A stretch of DNA of 8,223 bases from Planctomycetota bacterium (lineage in GTDB: Bacteria; Planctomycetota; Planctomycetia; Pirellulales; Thermoguttaceae), in assembly GCA_025356915.1 (NCBI GenBank), contig JANXQG010000013.1, forward strand, positions 1-8,223, in the 5' to 3' direction. The notes below the pieces were generated by a model. The model was not told the DNA's origin, did no database searches, and saw only the letters and a program-made list of their open reading frames with translations. A program made the translations under genes and the position numbers. This document shows, piece after piece, positions 1-6,762 of this stretch (the stretch's first letter is position 1; each line of letters starts with the position of its first letter).

Positions 1-130
1 ACGCCAGCACGGTCGCACTGGCCGGCCGCTGGGAGACGAAACTTTCCTTGGTCGTCTGGAGGAAATGATAGGTCGTGTCCTCAAACCCCAAAAACGCGGC
101 CCAAAACCGAAACAGAATACGAATTAAGTC
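1..130 (-). other. Open minus-strand frame running off the left edge, unidentified
   Basis: Read on the minus strand from base 130, one frame stays open to the window edge and would encode a stretch beginning DLIRILFRFWAAFLGFED. It has no ATG, and the only ATG nearby (132-130) is in another frame and stops after two codons. It lies just downstream of the secreted-protein gene that ends at 169, and no Shine-Dalgarno is visible. I do not recognise the peptide. It could be the start of a gene with a rare start codon, a degraded gene, or chance. The many A-runs in bases 83-126 differ from the G+C-rich coding regions and favour non-coding or repeat-derived DNA. Confidence 0.2.
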
Positions 131-137
131 ATGTGTC

Positions 138-163
138 CCCGGAATGCCCGAATGCCCGGAATG
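138..163. repeat. Short imperfect tandem repeat, three CCCGGAATG-like units
   Basis: Three head-to-tail units of 9, 8 and 9 bases (CCCGGAATG, CCCGAATG, CCCGGAATG) sit immediately 3' of the stop codon of the minus-strand secreted-protein gene. The middle unit lacks one G. It is too short to give a function. It may be slippage or part of a dispersed intergenic element. Confidence 0.6.
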
Positions 164-168
164 TGCCT

Positions 169-1083
169 TTACTTCCCTCCGCCCAGCAAATCGTCCCCGT
201 CGGCGGCCCCTTTCTTCGCCTTGCCGGCGCGCGCGGCTGGCGTCTTGGCGTGCGCAGCATGTTTCTTAGTTCCCGAAAGCGGATTGGCCAACTCGATCGT
301 GATCGATTCCGCCATGACCATATTCGGTCGGGCCTGACTGCACTTCCCGCTCACCGTGACCTTGTCGTCGCGCTGGGCGGCGCGGAGGTCGGCCATATCC
401 ACGTCGATCGTTACGTCGCTGGCCAATTCACCCTTGATCGTCGGACCGTGGCCCGCCGCAACGGAGATCGCTCCGTTCTTACAGAGCTTGATCGTTCCCC
501 GCACACTGAAGGTGCCGGGAAATTGCGGAGCGGTGCCATGCCCTTTGCCTGGCTTGCTGGCCGAGGCGTCCCCGCCCAACGGATCGGTTTCCTTCTTCCC
601 GTGGGACTTACGTCCCTTGGCTGGCGGCGCGTCGCCGAGGCCGGCATCGGCTCCCTTCGGCTTGGCATTCTCGTCACCCTTCTTGTCTGGGGCGGCAGAC
701 TCCGGCGGATAGAGCCCGACGGGCCGCTCGGTGGTGGGCGTGACGACGACCAGATGGCTGATTTTGTCTTTTACCGCCCCTCCTTTGGCAACCTCGGCCA
801 CGAATTCCACGGTCACCCCCGACTTCAGATAGTCTTGCTCCGCCGTGCCGGTGACGCTGATTTGCGTGTTGGGCATGACGATGACGTACATCGTCTGGTT
901 CGTGTTCGTCGATATTTGGAGCTGGCTGGGAGTGGCCGTGATCAGCGTCCCGCCAGTCTTGATCGGCTGCATATTTTGCATGCGCTGCATGGCAGGATTG
1001 TTGTTTCGCTGAGCCAAAGCCGTGGAGGCCAGCAGAAACACAACACTGAAAACGACCCCGTAGGACAAGACGCGGAGGGACAT
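169..1083 (-). CDS. Secreted protein with duplicated small beta-rich domain (DUF5666-like), unknown function
   Basis: 304 residues. A Sec signal peptide (residues 1-24, hydrophobic core 5-20, cleavage after ALA) sends it out of the cytoplasm. It is not a lipoprotein, as there is no lipobox Cys. Two domains share one pattern: residues about 44-116 (GGTLITATPSQLQI... then D-Y-L-K-S-G-V-T-V... and HLVVVTP) and about 190-267 (FSVRGTIKL... DVTIDVDMADL... DKVTVSGK... ESITIELANP). Each reads as alternating beta strands ending in an I-T-V-like strand, resembling the OB-like DUF5666 type; this is by eye only. Between them, residues 117-189 form a Lys/Gly/Pro/Asp-rich linker, and the tail 272-304 is Ala/Lys-rich with an acidic DDLLGG end that echoes DPLGG in the linker. 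Domain 2 has Cys201 and Cys248, a possible disulfide. The start at 1083 is chosen because it opens the signal peptide and follows GAAAGG-type spacing of 8 bases. It is apparently monocistronic. Function is unknown. Confidence 0.75.
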   Translation of the reverse strand: MSLRVLSYGVVFSVVFLLASTALAQRNNNPAMQRMQNMQPIKTGGTLITATPSQLQISTNTNQTMYVIVMPNTQISVTGTAEQDYLKSGVTVEFVAEVAKGGAVKDKISHLVVVTPTTERPVGLYPPESAAPDKKGDENAKPKGADAGLGDAPPAKGRKSHGKKETDPLGGDASASKPGKGHGTAPQFPGTFSVRGTIKLCKNGAISVAAGHGPTIKGELASDVTIDVDMADLRAAQRDDKVTVSGKCSQARPNMVMAESITIELANPLSGTKKHAAHAKTPAARAGKAKKGAADGDDLLGGGK

Positions 1084-1091
1084 GGTCAGAA

Positions 1092-1097
1092 CCTTTC
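1092..1097 (-). promoter_or_regulatory. Shine-Dalgarno GAAAGG deciding the start of the secreted protein
   Basis: GAAAGG on the minus strand ends 8 bases before the ATG at 1083. The in-frame ATGs further upstream (1113 and 1200) have no such site and would place over 30 extra residues ahead of a clean signal peptide, so 1083 is preferred. Confidence 0.55.
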
Positions 1098-1189
1098 GTA
1101 CTGAATAGTGCATGGGTAAGCGTGGAGGGAGGGATCCCAGAGCAACCGATACCTTAAGGATATATCCACGGAAGGCGTTTGAACAGCAG

Positions 1190-1556
1190 GAGAACTGCAA
1201 AGTCCAACGCGATTACGAGGCCCTTGTTGACGCCACGCGGACGATCACTGGCGAACGCGACTTGCTGCGGCAGCGGGTGGCGGAACTCGACGCGGCCAAT
1301 CGTCGGCTGGTCGATATGCTGTGGGGACGCCGCAGCGAACGCCGTAGCGAGTCTTCCGATCAGCAGCATTTGAACTTCGGCGACGCGCCGGTCGATCCGC
1401 CCAGCGCCCAAGAGCAAGAGATCATTACGGCCCAGGCCGATGCGGATACGTCGGGACCGTATCGAGGAGCGGGAACTGGTCTCCGACCTCAAGCGCGGTC
1501 GGCGTGCCAAGGCACGTCTTGCAAGCTGCGCCGCGCAAGCTGCGGAAACCAAGTAA
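1190..1556 (+). pseudogene. IS66-family transposase (TnpC) N-terminal remnant, frameshifted
   Basis: The plus-strand frame at about 1199-1447 encodes QRDYEALVDATR, then a leucine-zipper-like coiled coil (ERDLLRQRVAELDAANRRL), then MLWGRRSERR and QQHLNFGDAP. This is the layout of the N-terminal LZ_Tnp_IS66 domain of IS66 transposases. Near base 1448 the frame is lost: the +1 frame continues with RRDRIEERELVSDLKRGRRA, the charged Arg-rich stretch expected next, and then stops with TAA at 1554-1556. The zinc-finger region, the DDE catalytic domain, accessory tnpA/tnpB genes and terminal inverted repeats are all absent, so under a fifth of a normal protein of about 500 residues remains. No credible native start is visible: the in-frame ATG at 1112 would add a non-IS66-like leader. 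It is a dead relic lying between two minus-strand genes. Confidence 0.75.
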
Positions 1557-1778
1557 CCGCCCGCCCGCGTTCTACCTCCCGTCGCCGGCCCACCGTCGCC
1601 GCTCACCGTCCCCACGCGTGCCTTACCCGGACGCTAACACTTTAGGACGTAATCGAGACACAATACCGAATAATCATGGCTAGCCATCGGGGACCGGTTG
1701 ATCTACAACAAGGCCAAGAGGGGGGGGGTGCGGGATCGATCCCTGCCATCGTTTCCCATCGATGAAGGGGAGCCGTCT
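1557..1778. other. Intergenic DNA after the GH116 gene, no gene seen
   Basis: No coding sequence is supported here. The first 60 bases are C-rich and may be decayed IS66 DNA. It contains a run of nine G (1720-1728) and a 12-base perfect palindrome GGGATCGATCCC (1733-1744), both 3' of the GH116 stop on the minus strand. The palindrome could form only a 4-bp stem with a UCGA loop and is followed by a C-run, not a U-run, so it is not a convincing intrinsic terminator. Confidence 0.5.
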
Positions 1779-4436
1779 TCAGGCAATCGCGACTTCGATC
1801 TTTTGGCCCGCCTGGAGAACTGTTTCCGCGGCCAGTTCGATCACAATCTTTGCGTTCTCGACGCGATGTTGGCAGGCGGCCTCCGTCCCGTTGACGGTGA
1901 CGCGGACGCCCTTGGGGTTGGCCTTGTCGGCCAAGGCGAATGTCAGAGTACGTAACCGGAGCTTGCCCGACTTTAACTCGATAGTGTCGCCCTGCCGAGC
2001 GTCGTCTCGCTGCTGGCTAAAGGTGCCCCAGCCCTCGGCCGTGGTAAAGGCGGCGCGGAAGTTCTCGGGTGTCAGTCGAGGCGTGAAAGCGAGATGGCCC
2101 TTCGGACCATGATACTCATAGCCGCAGGCCGCCAGGAATACGCCGTAACTGGCCATCGACCGGGCGTAATGGTCGCCGCACTCGACTTCGTTCCAGGGAT
2201 TGCGCCGCAAGGCGTGGTAGCGGTCGTGAACGGCCCGGGTGATCGCCAGCCCCTCTTGGACCATCCCTTCCCAAATCATGTGGCCGGCCACCTGGTACTC
2301 AAAACCGTTCATGCACTCATTGAAGTAGAAGTCGAATCCGGTTCGGACGCGGGCTTCATCCCCCTTGGGCCATGTACACATAATCAGTCCGGCCTCGCCC
2401 GCCATGGCGTACCAACGGCCGGGTTTGTTCTTGGCGCGGAAGGGACCGACATCCGGCGTGAAATTATAACTCCAGAGCGACGCCAATGCCTTCTTCACGT
2501 TCTTTTCGTCCAGAATCCGGCCCAATCCCACCTGATACGCCCAACTTTGCCCGAATATCTGGTCAACCTCGCAGCCGTTGTAGGAGCCGACCGTCTTGAC
2601 GTGATTCTTGTCGGGACTCTGAACGTAGTACTCACCATTGAACAGATCGCGGTCAAGGCTTTTCCGGCCGAGTTCGACGATCTCGTGCATCTGCTTCGCG
2701 TAGGCGTCGTCTCCAACTTCATTGGCCATCGCTTCGCACGCTCGGGCGGCGGCAAGGTAAAGCGAGCTGAGCCAGGCCACTTTACCAAACCAGGCTTGAT
2801 CGAGGGTGTTGTGCTGCGCCCCTTCGAGGATTCCCTCGTGGTTGTCCATTCGCACCAGGCATTGCATGGCCAGCTTCACTTTCGGCCAGAGCTTCTGCAG
2901 GAACGCGGCGTCCTTCGACATCTGGTGCTCGCGATATGCTCGCAGGATGCAGCCGGCTTGGCCATCGACTGCCAGCCCAGCCTCTTCGCCACGGTGGTTG
3001 ATGACGCCGGTCTTTATATCCATCGCCGTGCCGAAATCGGTCCGTTGCCGCAGATCGCGTTCCAATTCGGGGAATAACCGGCCGACGGCGTGGGCGTAAT
3101 GCCAAACGTGCGTGCAGGTGCCGGCGCAGCAACATACGCCCTCCCAACCGTAGAACCGGCCGTTCTTCAGCCAATGACAGGTTGAGCTGGCCAGGATCGA
3201 TGTATTGGCGAACGTCCGATCGAGGAACCAGTAGGGTAGCGTGGAGTCGTACCATGTGTCGTGCCAGAGCCGCGTCTGACGATAGAGCGCGTCGAAGTTC
3301 TTGGCTACGTGTTCGGCAACCGCTGATGCCGTGGAATAAAGGGTCGCGTAGAATCGCCCGTTATCCTTGAGTCGCAGGTTCGGAAAATTCCAGGTGATCA
3401 CAAACGTGACGGTAGCCGACTGGCCGGACTGAAGCGATAGCTTTCGAGCCAAGGCTCCAACAAGCTTCTTTTCGATGGGGACCGAGGCCGAGGGCATGTC
3501 GGCAAGCTTGGCTTCGGCCAACGTGCCTGCCGGCAGCGATGCCGCGCCAATGTCGGTTGCCTCCGGAGCGAGCAAACCAAGGCTCATGGTGCCGAAATCG
3601 TGTTGTTTGCCGAAATTGGCGGCCGCTGCCGCGTTCGGGGCCTTTACGCTGCAATCGAGCAAGAGGATATCCGCTTGGCGGATGACGCGATTCTCGCGAT
3701 GGCCTTCGCCGGCCTTCCCCGTGAAGAGGCGGACGGCATTTTGCAGCCAGCCGATCACCTCGACGCCGACGTTCTCTTGGCTGGTGTTCTTCACGGTATA
3801 TCGCAGGATGGTAGCCGGGAGAGCCGACTCCTTGGCATCCAGGGGAATGAAAGGTGAGAACGCTTCGAGCGAGACTTGAACCGGGATTTTCGAGTCGGCA
3901 TACTCGACCAGGCCGATCGGATATTCGCCGCGGAATGAGATGTCGGAGAAGCCCGAGCGGTCCAATGCCCGGTACTCGGTCTTTCCGCCCGCCGACACCC
4001 GGAGACCGAAGCCCTGATCCAGGGGCGAGGCCGGCTTGGGTGGGTTGGCGTAGTTGCGGTCGGCCGTTTCAAGACGCTGATTGAAAATATCCCAACGCCA
4101 GAGCTTTCCGTCGCCGCCGAGGTAAAGTTGCCCGGCGCAAATGCCACCGATCGGCATGCCGATCTTCTCCAGTTCCGGCCCGCGATAGACGGTCGGCGTA
4201 CCTTGCGCAAAGAGTGACTTCACCCAGGCCGCGTCGAGTTTCTTATCGGCGGGAATCATCTTCTCGAAGTCGGACGCCTGGAATGGGCCGGCCATCACCG
4301 TTCGTTGTGGGGCCAAACCGGCCGCCGTGCCCAATGCGACCAATTTCAGAAAATCGCGCCGTTCGATTCCGCTATCACAGCCCGACGGGCAGGAACACTC
4401 CTGGATATTTGGCTTGCGCTCGGCTTTGTTCTTCAT
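1779..4436 (-). CDS. Tat-exported GH116 (GBA2-like) beta-glycosidase
   Basis: 885 residues, a retaining beta-glycosidase of family GH116 (relatives: bacterial TxGH116 and human GBA2 glucosylceramidase); beta-glucosidase or beta-xylosidase activity is plausible. Order: a Cys-containing leader (Cys14, 16, 20); a twin-arginine signal IERRDFLKLVALG (Arg26-Arg27); an N-terminal beta-sandwich of GBA2_N type, about 85-400, with GMPIGGICAG and GKLWRWDIFN; a catalytic (alpha/alpha)6 domain, about 405-790; and a small C-terminal beta region to 885. Aligning by eye to GBA2, E432 (WEG) matches the nucleophile (GBA2 E527) and D546 (NTLDQAW) the acid/base (GBA2 D677). E750 and R759 (NEVECGDHYAR) match the TxGH116 sugar-binding pair E777/R786 with the same 9-residue spacing. 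It therefore looks active. Start: AAGGAGA lies 8 bases upstream. It follows the GH10 gene by 104 bases on the same strand, so it is probably the last gene of the operon. A CCC cluster at 435-437 beside the nucleophile is notable. Exact substrate unknown. Confidence 0.9.
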   Translation of the reverse strand: MKNKAERKPNIQECSCPSGCDSGIERRDFLKLVALGTAAGLAPQRTVMAGPFQASDFEKMIPADKKLDAAWVKSLFAQGTPTVYRGPELEKIGMPIGGICAGQLYLGGDGKLWRWDIFNQRLETADRNYANPPKPASPLDQGFGLRVSAGGKTEYRALDRSGFSDISFRGEYPIGLVEYADSKIPVQVSLEAFSPFIPLDAKESALPATILRYTVKNTSQENVGVEVIGWLQNAVRLFTGKAGEGHRENRVIRQADILLLDCSVKAPNAAAAANFGKQHDFGTMSLGLLAPEATDIGAASLPAGTLAEAKLADMPSASVPIEKKLVGALARKLSLQSGQSATVTFVITWNFPNLRLKDNGRFYATLYSTASAVAEHVAKNFDALYRQTRLWHDTWYDSTLPYWFLDRTFANTSILASSTCHWLKNGRFYGWEGVCCCAGTCTHVWHYAHAVGRLFPELERDLRQRTDFGTAMDIKTGVINHRGEEAGLAVDGQAGCILRAYREHQMSKDAAFLQKLWPKVKLAMQCLVRMDNHEGILEGAQHNTLDQAWFGKVAWLSSLYLAAARACEAMANEVGDDAYAKQMHEIVELGRKSLDRDLFNGEYYVQSPDKNHVKTVGSYNGCEVDQIFGQSWAYQVGLGRILDEKNVKKALASLWSYNFTPDVGPFRAKNKPGRWYAMAGEAGLIMCTWPKGDEARVRTGFDFYFNECMNGFEYQVAGHMIWEGMVQEGLAITRAVHDRYHALRRNPWNEVECGDHYARSMASYGVFLAACGYEYHGPKGHLAFTPRLTPENFRAAFTTAEGWGTFSQQRDDARQGDTIELKSGKLRLRTLTFALADKANPKGVRVTVNGTEAACQHRVENAKIVIELAAETVLQAGQKIEVAIA

Positions 4437-4449
4437 TAGATCGCTCTCC

Positions 4450-4473
4450 TTGTGGCTGAAATTGTGGCTGAAA
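4450..4473 (-). repeat. Perfect 12-base tandem duplication in the GH116 leader
   Basis: Two adjacent exact copies of TTGTGGCTGAAA (plus-strand sense) abut the Shine-Dalgarno of the GH116 gene; the first copy supplies the AA of AAGGAGA. It looks like a recent slippage duplication in the 5' untranslated region. A regulatory effect is possible but not shown. Confidence 0.85.
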
Positions 4474-4534
4474 TGATATTTCGTTTCACCGGCTTATAGG
4501 ATTCACTCCAACTGAATCACCAATTTTCTAGTCT

Positions 4535-4563
4535 ATTATATCAAGGGAGCTTGAGTTCGACCA
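4535..4563 (-). promoter_or_regulatory. Possible internal promoter for the GH116 gene
   Basis: A perfect TATAAT lies on the minus strand at 4540-4535, directly after the GH10 stop codon and about 100 bases before the GH116 start. At 17-base spacing the -35 position (4563-4558) reads TGGTCG, only three of six matching TTGACA. The surrounding gap is AT-rich compared with the genes. It is a weak candidate for separate expression of the last gene; sigma-70 consensus use in planctomycetes is an assumption. Confidence 0.25.
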
Positions 4564-5869
4564 TGGCACCACCGCTTGGCAGTGAAACTTTCCGCGAGAT
4601 TGACTTGCCTTCGTACGTAGCGGTAACTTCATAGTCGCCCAGGAATGCGCGGAGGGCGGTCGCTCCGCCGCAGTTGGTCTTCCGTGTGGCATTCGTGCGC
4701 CATTGGCGGAATACGAGGTCCATCCATGCCGAGCCATTGGGCTTGATCGTCCAATCGGTGCGCCATAAAGCGGCCTCGGGAAGCCAATGGCGTCCCTCCC
4801 AGAATCCCCAGAGCGTGATTTTTTCCACGGCCGGGTGGGAGTAGAGTACGGTCATGATGTCGCGTTGGTAGTCGGCCTGGACGGCCTCGTCGGAGATATT
4901 GATGTCCAACTCCGAGGCATGGAGCGGATAACCGAAGGCCGCGAAGCGATCGAGCATCGCCAGGCAGTCGTCCGGCGCACGGAGGATTTGACTGAAGTGG
5001 CACTGCAAGCCGACAACGTCCATTGCCACTCGCTGCTCTTTCAAATAACGGATCCACGCCAGATATCCGTCGAAATGCTCCTGGCTGGGATTGGCCATGT
5101 CACCGAAATCGTTGATGGCCAACCGCAGCGATGGATCGATTTGCTTGGCTCGGCGAAAGATTTCGACGACTAGCCGCTTACCCTCTTTGTCCCCCAGGGA
5201 TTCCTGGAAGAAGCGGTTCGTGTAGAGTTCGTTGAGGGCGTTCCACTCACCAACCTGTCCCTTGCATGCCGTGAGCTTTTCGTCAATGTGGGCCACTACC
5301 AGACGACGGACCTCGTCGGGCTTGGCTTTGGCCGCAACAAGGTGTTTGGGCAGACCGTCGGGGATATGCGGCCAGATGATGTGGCAGCCATGAACGTATT
5401 TCCCATGCTCGCGCAGCCACTTGATCGCATCGAGCGCAATCTGATGATTCGCTTCCCAGGGAACCTGGCAGGTTTCATATTCGATGGTGACGTGGGTAAA
5501 GAGTTTGTCGACCATGTCGCGATAACGGTCGGCGTTAGGGCCTTTCCGCCGCACCAGCATACTGCTGGAAACGGCCGTAGCGAAAGGAAATGCCTGCCTC
5601 GTCATGCGAACCTCAACGGCCGTGCACTCGGCTGGCGTGCCGTCGGCGTTGAGGACGCGGATTTTTAGATCGGCCTTGCGAAGCTTGTCGATTCGCTGGG
5701 CGGCCGCCTTGCGCCAGGGGGCGGAGGCTTCTCGCCCCGGATAGGTCAGGACGGCGGGCGGGCGGTTTTCGTCGCCGCGAACCTTCACCGTCGTGGCGAA
5801 GGCGACGACCGCAAGGAAAACGAGGCAGCAAGCCAGCCGCGTAACGGTTCTGAATGTCGTTTGCAACAT
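4541..5869 (-). CDS. Divergent GH10-family glycoside hydrolase, exported
   Basis: 442 residues. It is a GH10 enzyme; the classical activity is endo-beta-1,4-xylanase, acting outside the cytoplasm. Residues 12-28 form a hydrophobic Sec signal or anchor without a twin arginine. Residues about 65-100 form a beta-rich lead-in (LKIRVLNADGTPAE... FPFATAV) common in long GH10 proteins; the TIM barrel spans about 104-390, and a small beta tail (GDYEVTATYEGK) ends the protein. The acid/base is E214 (WNALNE) and the nucleophile E320 (HASELDI), 106 apart as in Cellulomonas fimi Cex (E127/E233). Q289-H291 and W354 (LWGF) also match. By eye, however, the xylose-binding positions N44, K47 and H80 of Cex fall on Y131, C134 and C162 (GCHIIWPH), so the glycone site is altered and substrate is uncertain. 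The start at 5869 is preferred: its A is shared with the upstream TGA (TGATG), and longer versions would run inside the previous gene without a signal peptide at the N-terminus. The ribosome site is weak, so translation is probably coupled. Confidence 0.87.
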   Translation of the reverse strand: MLQTTFRTVTRLACCLVFLAVVAFATTVKVRGDENRPPAVLTYPGREASAPWRKAAAQRIDKLRKADLKIRVLNADGTPAECTAVEVRMTRQAFPFATAVSSSMLVRRKGPNADRYRDMVDKLFTHVTIEYETCQVPWEANHQIALDAIKWLREHGKYVHGCHIIWPHIPDGLPKHLVAAKAKPDEVRRLVVAHIDEKLTACKGQVGEWNALNELYTNRFFQESLGDKEGKRLVVEIFRRAKQIDPSLRLAINDFGDMANPSQEHFDGYLAWIRYLKEQRVAMDVVGLQCHFSQILRAPDDCLAMLDRFAAFGYPLHASELDINISDEAVQADYQRDIMTVLYSHPAVEKITLWGFWEGRHWLPEAALWRTDWTIKPNGSAWMDLVFRQWRTNATRKTNCGGATALRAFLGDYEVTATYEGKSISRKVSLPSGGAMVELKLP

Positions 5870-6762
5870 CAGGCCTGTTTCGGAAAGAGCTTCCGCAGAT
5901 ATTGCAGATTCCGCCGATGGCTCTCGTCGAACCCTAACGGCTTTTTGCCGGAAACCTCGACCCACTGTTCAATTTGCAGCCAGCCACGATAGCCGATGGC
6001 ATCCATGCCGCGTCGAACCTGGGCAAAATCGATTTTCCCCTCGCCCAGCAATATGCTGCCGCAGTCCTTGGCGTGGAATTCGCAGATGCGGTCCTTCAGC
6101 CAGGTGATTTCCTGCACAATATCACGACCTGCGACGTGCGCGTGGGCCGTGTCAAAGTAGGCTTTTACTGCAGGAGAGTCGATCCGCTGGAGAACTTTCA
6201 AGTAATGCTCCACGTGGCATTCGCCCTCCAGGCCAAATACGACCCCGGCCTTTTCCGCTTTGGGGGCGTGCTCTTTCAGCCGGCCCACGAAGGCATCCAT
6301 TTTTTTGGCGGGCTGATCGATATCGCTTTTGCCGAAGCACGCCACAAGAATGATTTTCTGCTTCATTGCCGAGGCGATATCGATCGCGGCATCCAAGATC
6401 GCCGGAGCGCGCTTGTCGGTAGCCAAGGGAAGATCACCAAAGATGCCCAGGGCCAGAGAAGCAATCTCGACATGATGCTTTTGGGCAAGCGTTAGAAATT
6501 GCTTTTGCCGATCGGGATTGCGCATCGCCTCGACATTTCCAAGATCGACCTGGACTCCATCCAAACCCAGTCGTGCGGCGACCGCAAACGCCTCGGGGTT
6601 GTTGGCACCCTTCAATTCCCAATCGACACCGCCGATCTTAAAACCTTTGGCGGAGCTTTCCGGGATCGGAACCTCGGCGGCCAAGAGCGGGCCCGTGACC
6701 GCCAGCGCGGTTAAGGCAGCGGCCTGTTTGAGAACGTCGCGTCGTGAAGTGAGTGTTTTCAT
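5869..6762 (-). CDS. Tat-exported sugar phosphate isomerase/epimerase-like TIM barrel
   Basis: 297 residues of the AP-endonuclease-2 / xylose-isomerase-like TIM-barrel superfamily. A twin-arginine leader (TSRRDVLKQAAALTALAVTG, Arg7-Arg8, likely cleavage near LLAAE at 28-30) predicts a periplasmic location, where free sugars or keto-glycosides rather than sugar phosphates are the likely substrates. Metal-site candidates follow the family order: E179 (FGLEGE), D204 and H207 (YFDTAHAH), H230 (EFHAKD) and E265 (LQIEQ), with the LGEGKIDF loop at 239-246 before the last strands. The barrel starts near IGGVDWEL (43-50). Its ATG overlaps the last base of the oxidoreductase stop (TAATG), and GAAGG lies 7 bases upstream inside that gene, so the two proteins are probably made together and act on the same compound. 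The exact reaction (isomerisation, epimerisation, or cleavage of a 3-keto-glycoside) cannot be told from sequence. Confidence 0.87.
   Translation of the reverse strand: MKTLTSRRDVLKQAAALTALAVTGPLLAAEVPIPESSAKGFKIGGVDWELKGANNPEAFAVAARLGLDGVQVDLGNVEAMRNPDRQKQFLTLAQKHHVEIASLALGIFGDLPLATDKRAPAILDAAIDIASAMKQKIILVACFGKSDIDQPAKKMDAFVGRLKEHAPKAEKAGVVFGLEGECHVEHYLKVLQRIDSPAVKAYFDTAHAHVAGRDIVQEITWLKDRICEFHAKDCGSILLGEGKIDFAQVRRGMDAIGYRGWLQIEQWVEVSGKKPLGFDESHRRNLQYLRKLFPKQA

Noticed and set aside
133..1104. Long plus-strand open frame (323 codons)
   Set aside because: It lies antisense to the secreted-protein gene, has no recognisable domain or Shine-Dalgarno, and its opposite strand has a signal peptide and ordered beta-domain pattern. 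It is a high-GC shadow.
1084..1200. Longer N-terminus for the secreted protein, starting at 1200 or 1113
   Set aside because: It would bury the signal peptide behind 39 or 10 residues and has no Shine-Dalgarno; the start at 1083 has one.
1521..1544. Direct repeat GCAAGCTGCG (two copies, 14 bases apart) as a CRISPR-like or attachment site
   Set aside because: There are only two copies of a 10-base GC-rich word inside a decayed transposase; no array or integrase is present.
1733..1744. Palindrome GGGATCGATCCC as terminator of the operon
   Set aside because: Only a 4-bp stem with a tetraloop is possible, and a C-run rather than a U-run follows it on the transcript.
2094..3077. Long plus-strand open frame (327 codons)
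   Set aside because: It is fully antisense to the catalytic domain of the GH116 gene, whose conserved motifs run through the same bases. It is a shadow.
5870..5965. Longer N-terminus for the GH10 protein, starting at 5965
   Set aside because: The extra 32 residues lie inside the preceding gene, are not GH10-like and would displace the signal sequence; the TGATG overlap supports 5869.
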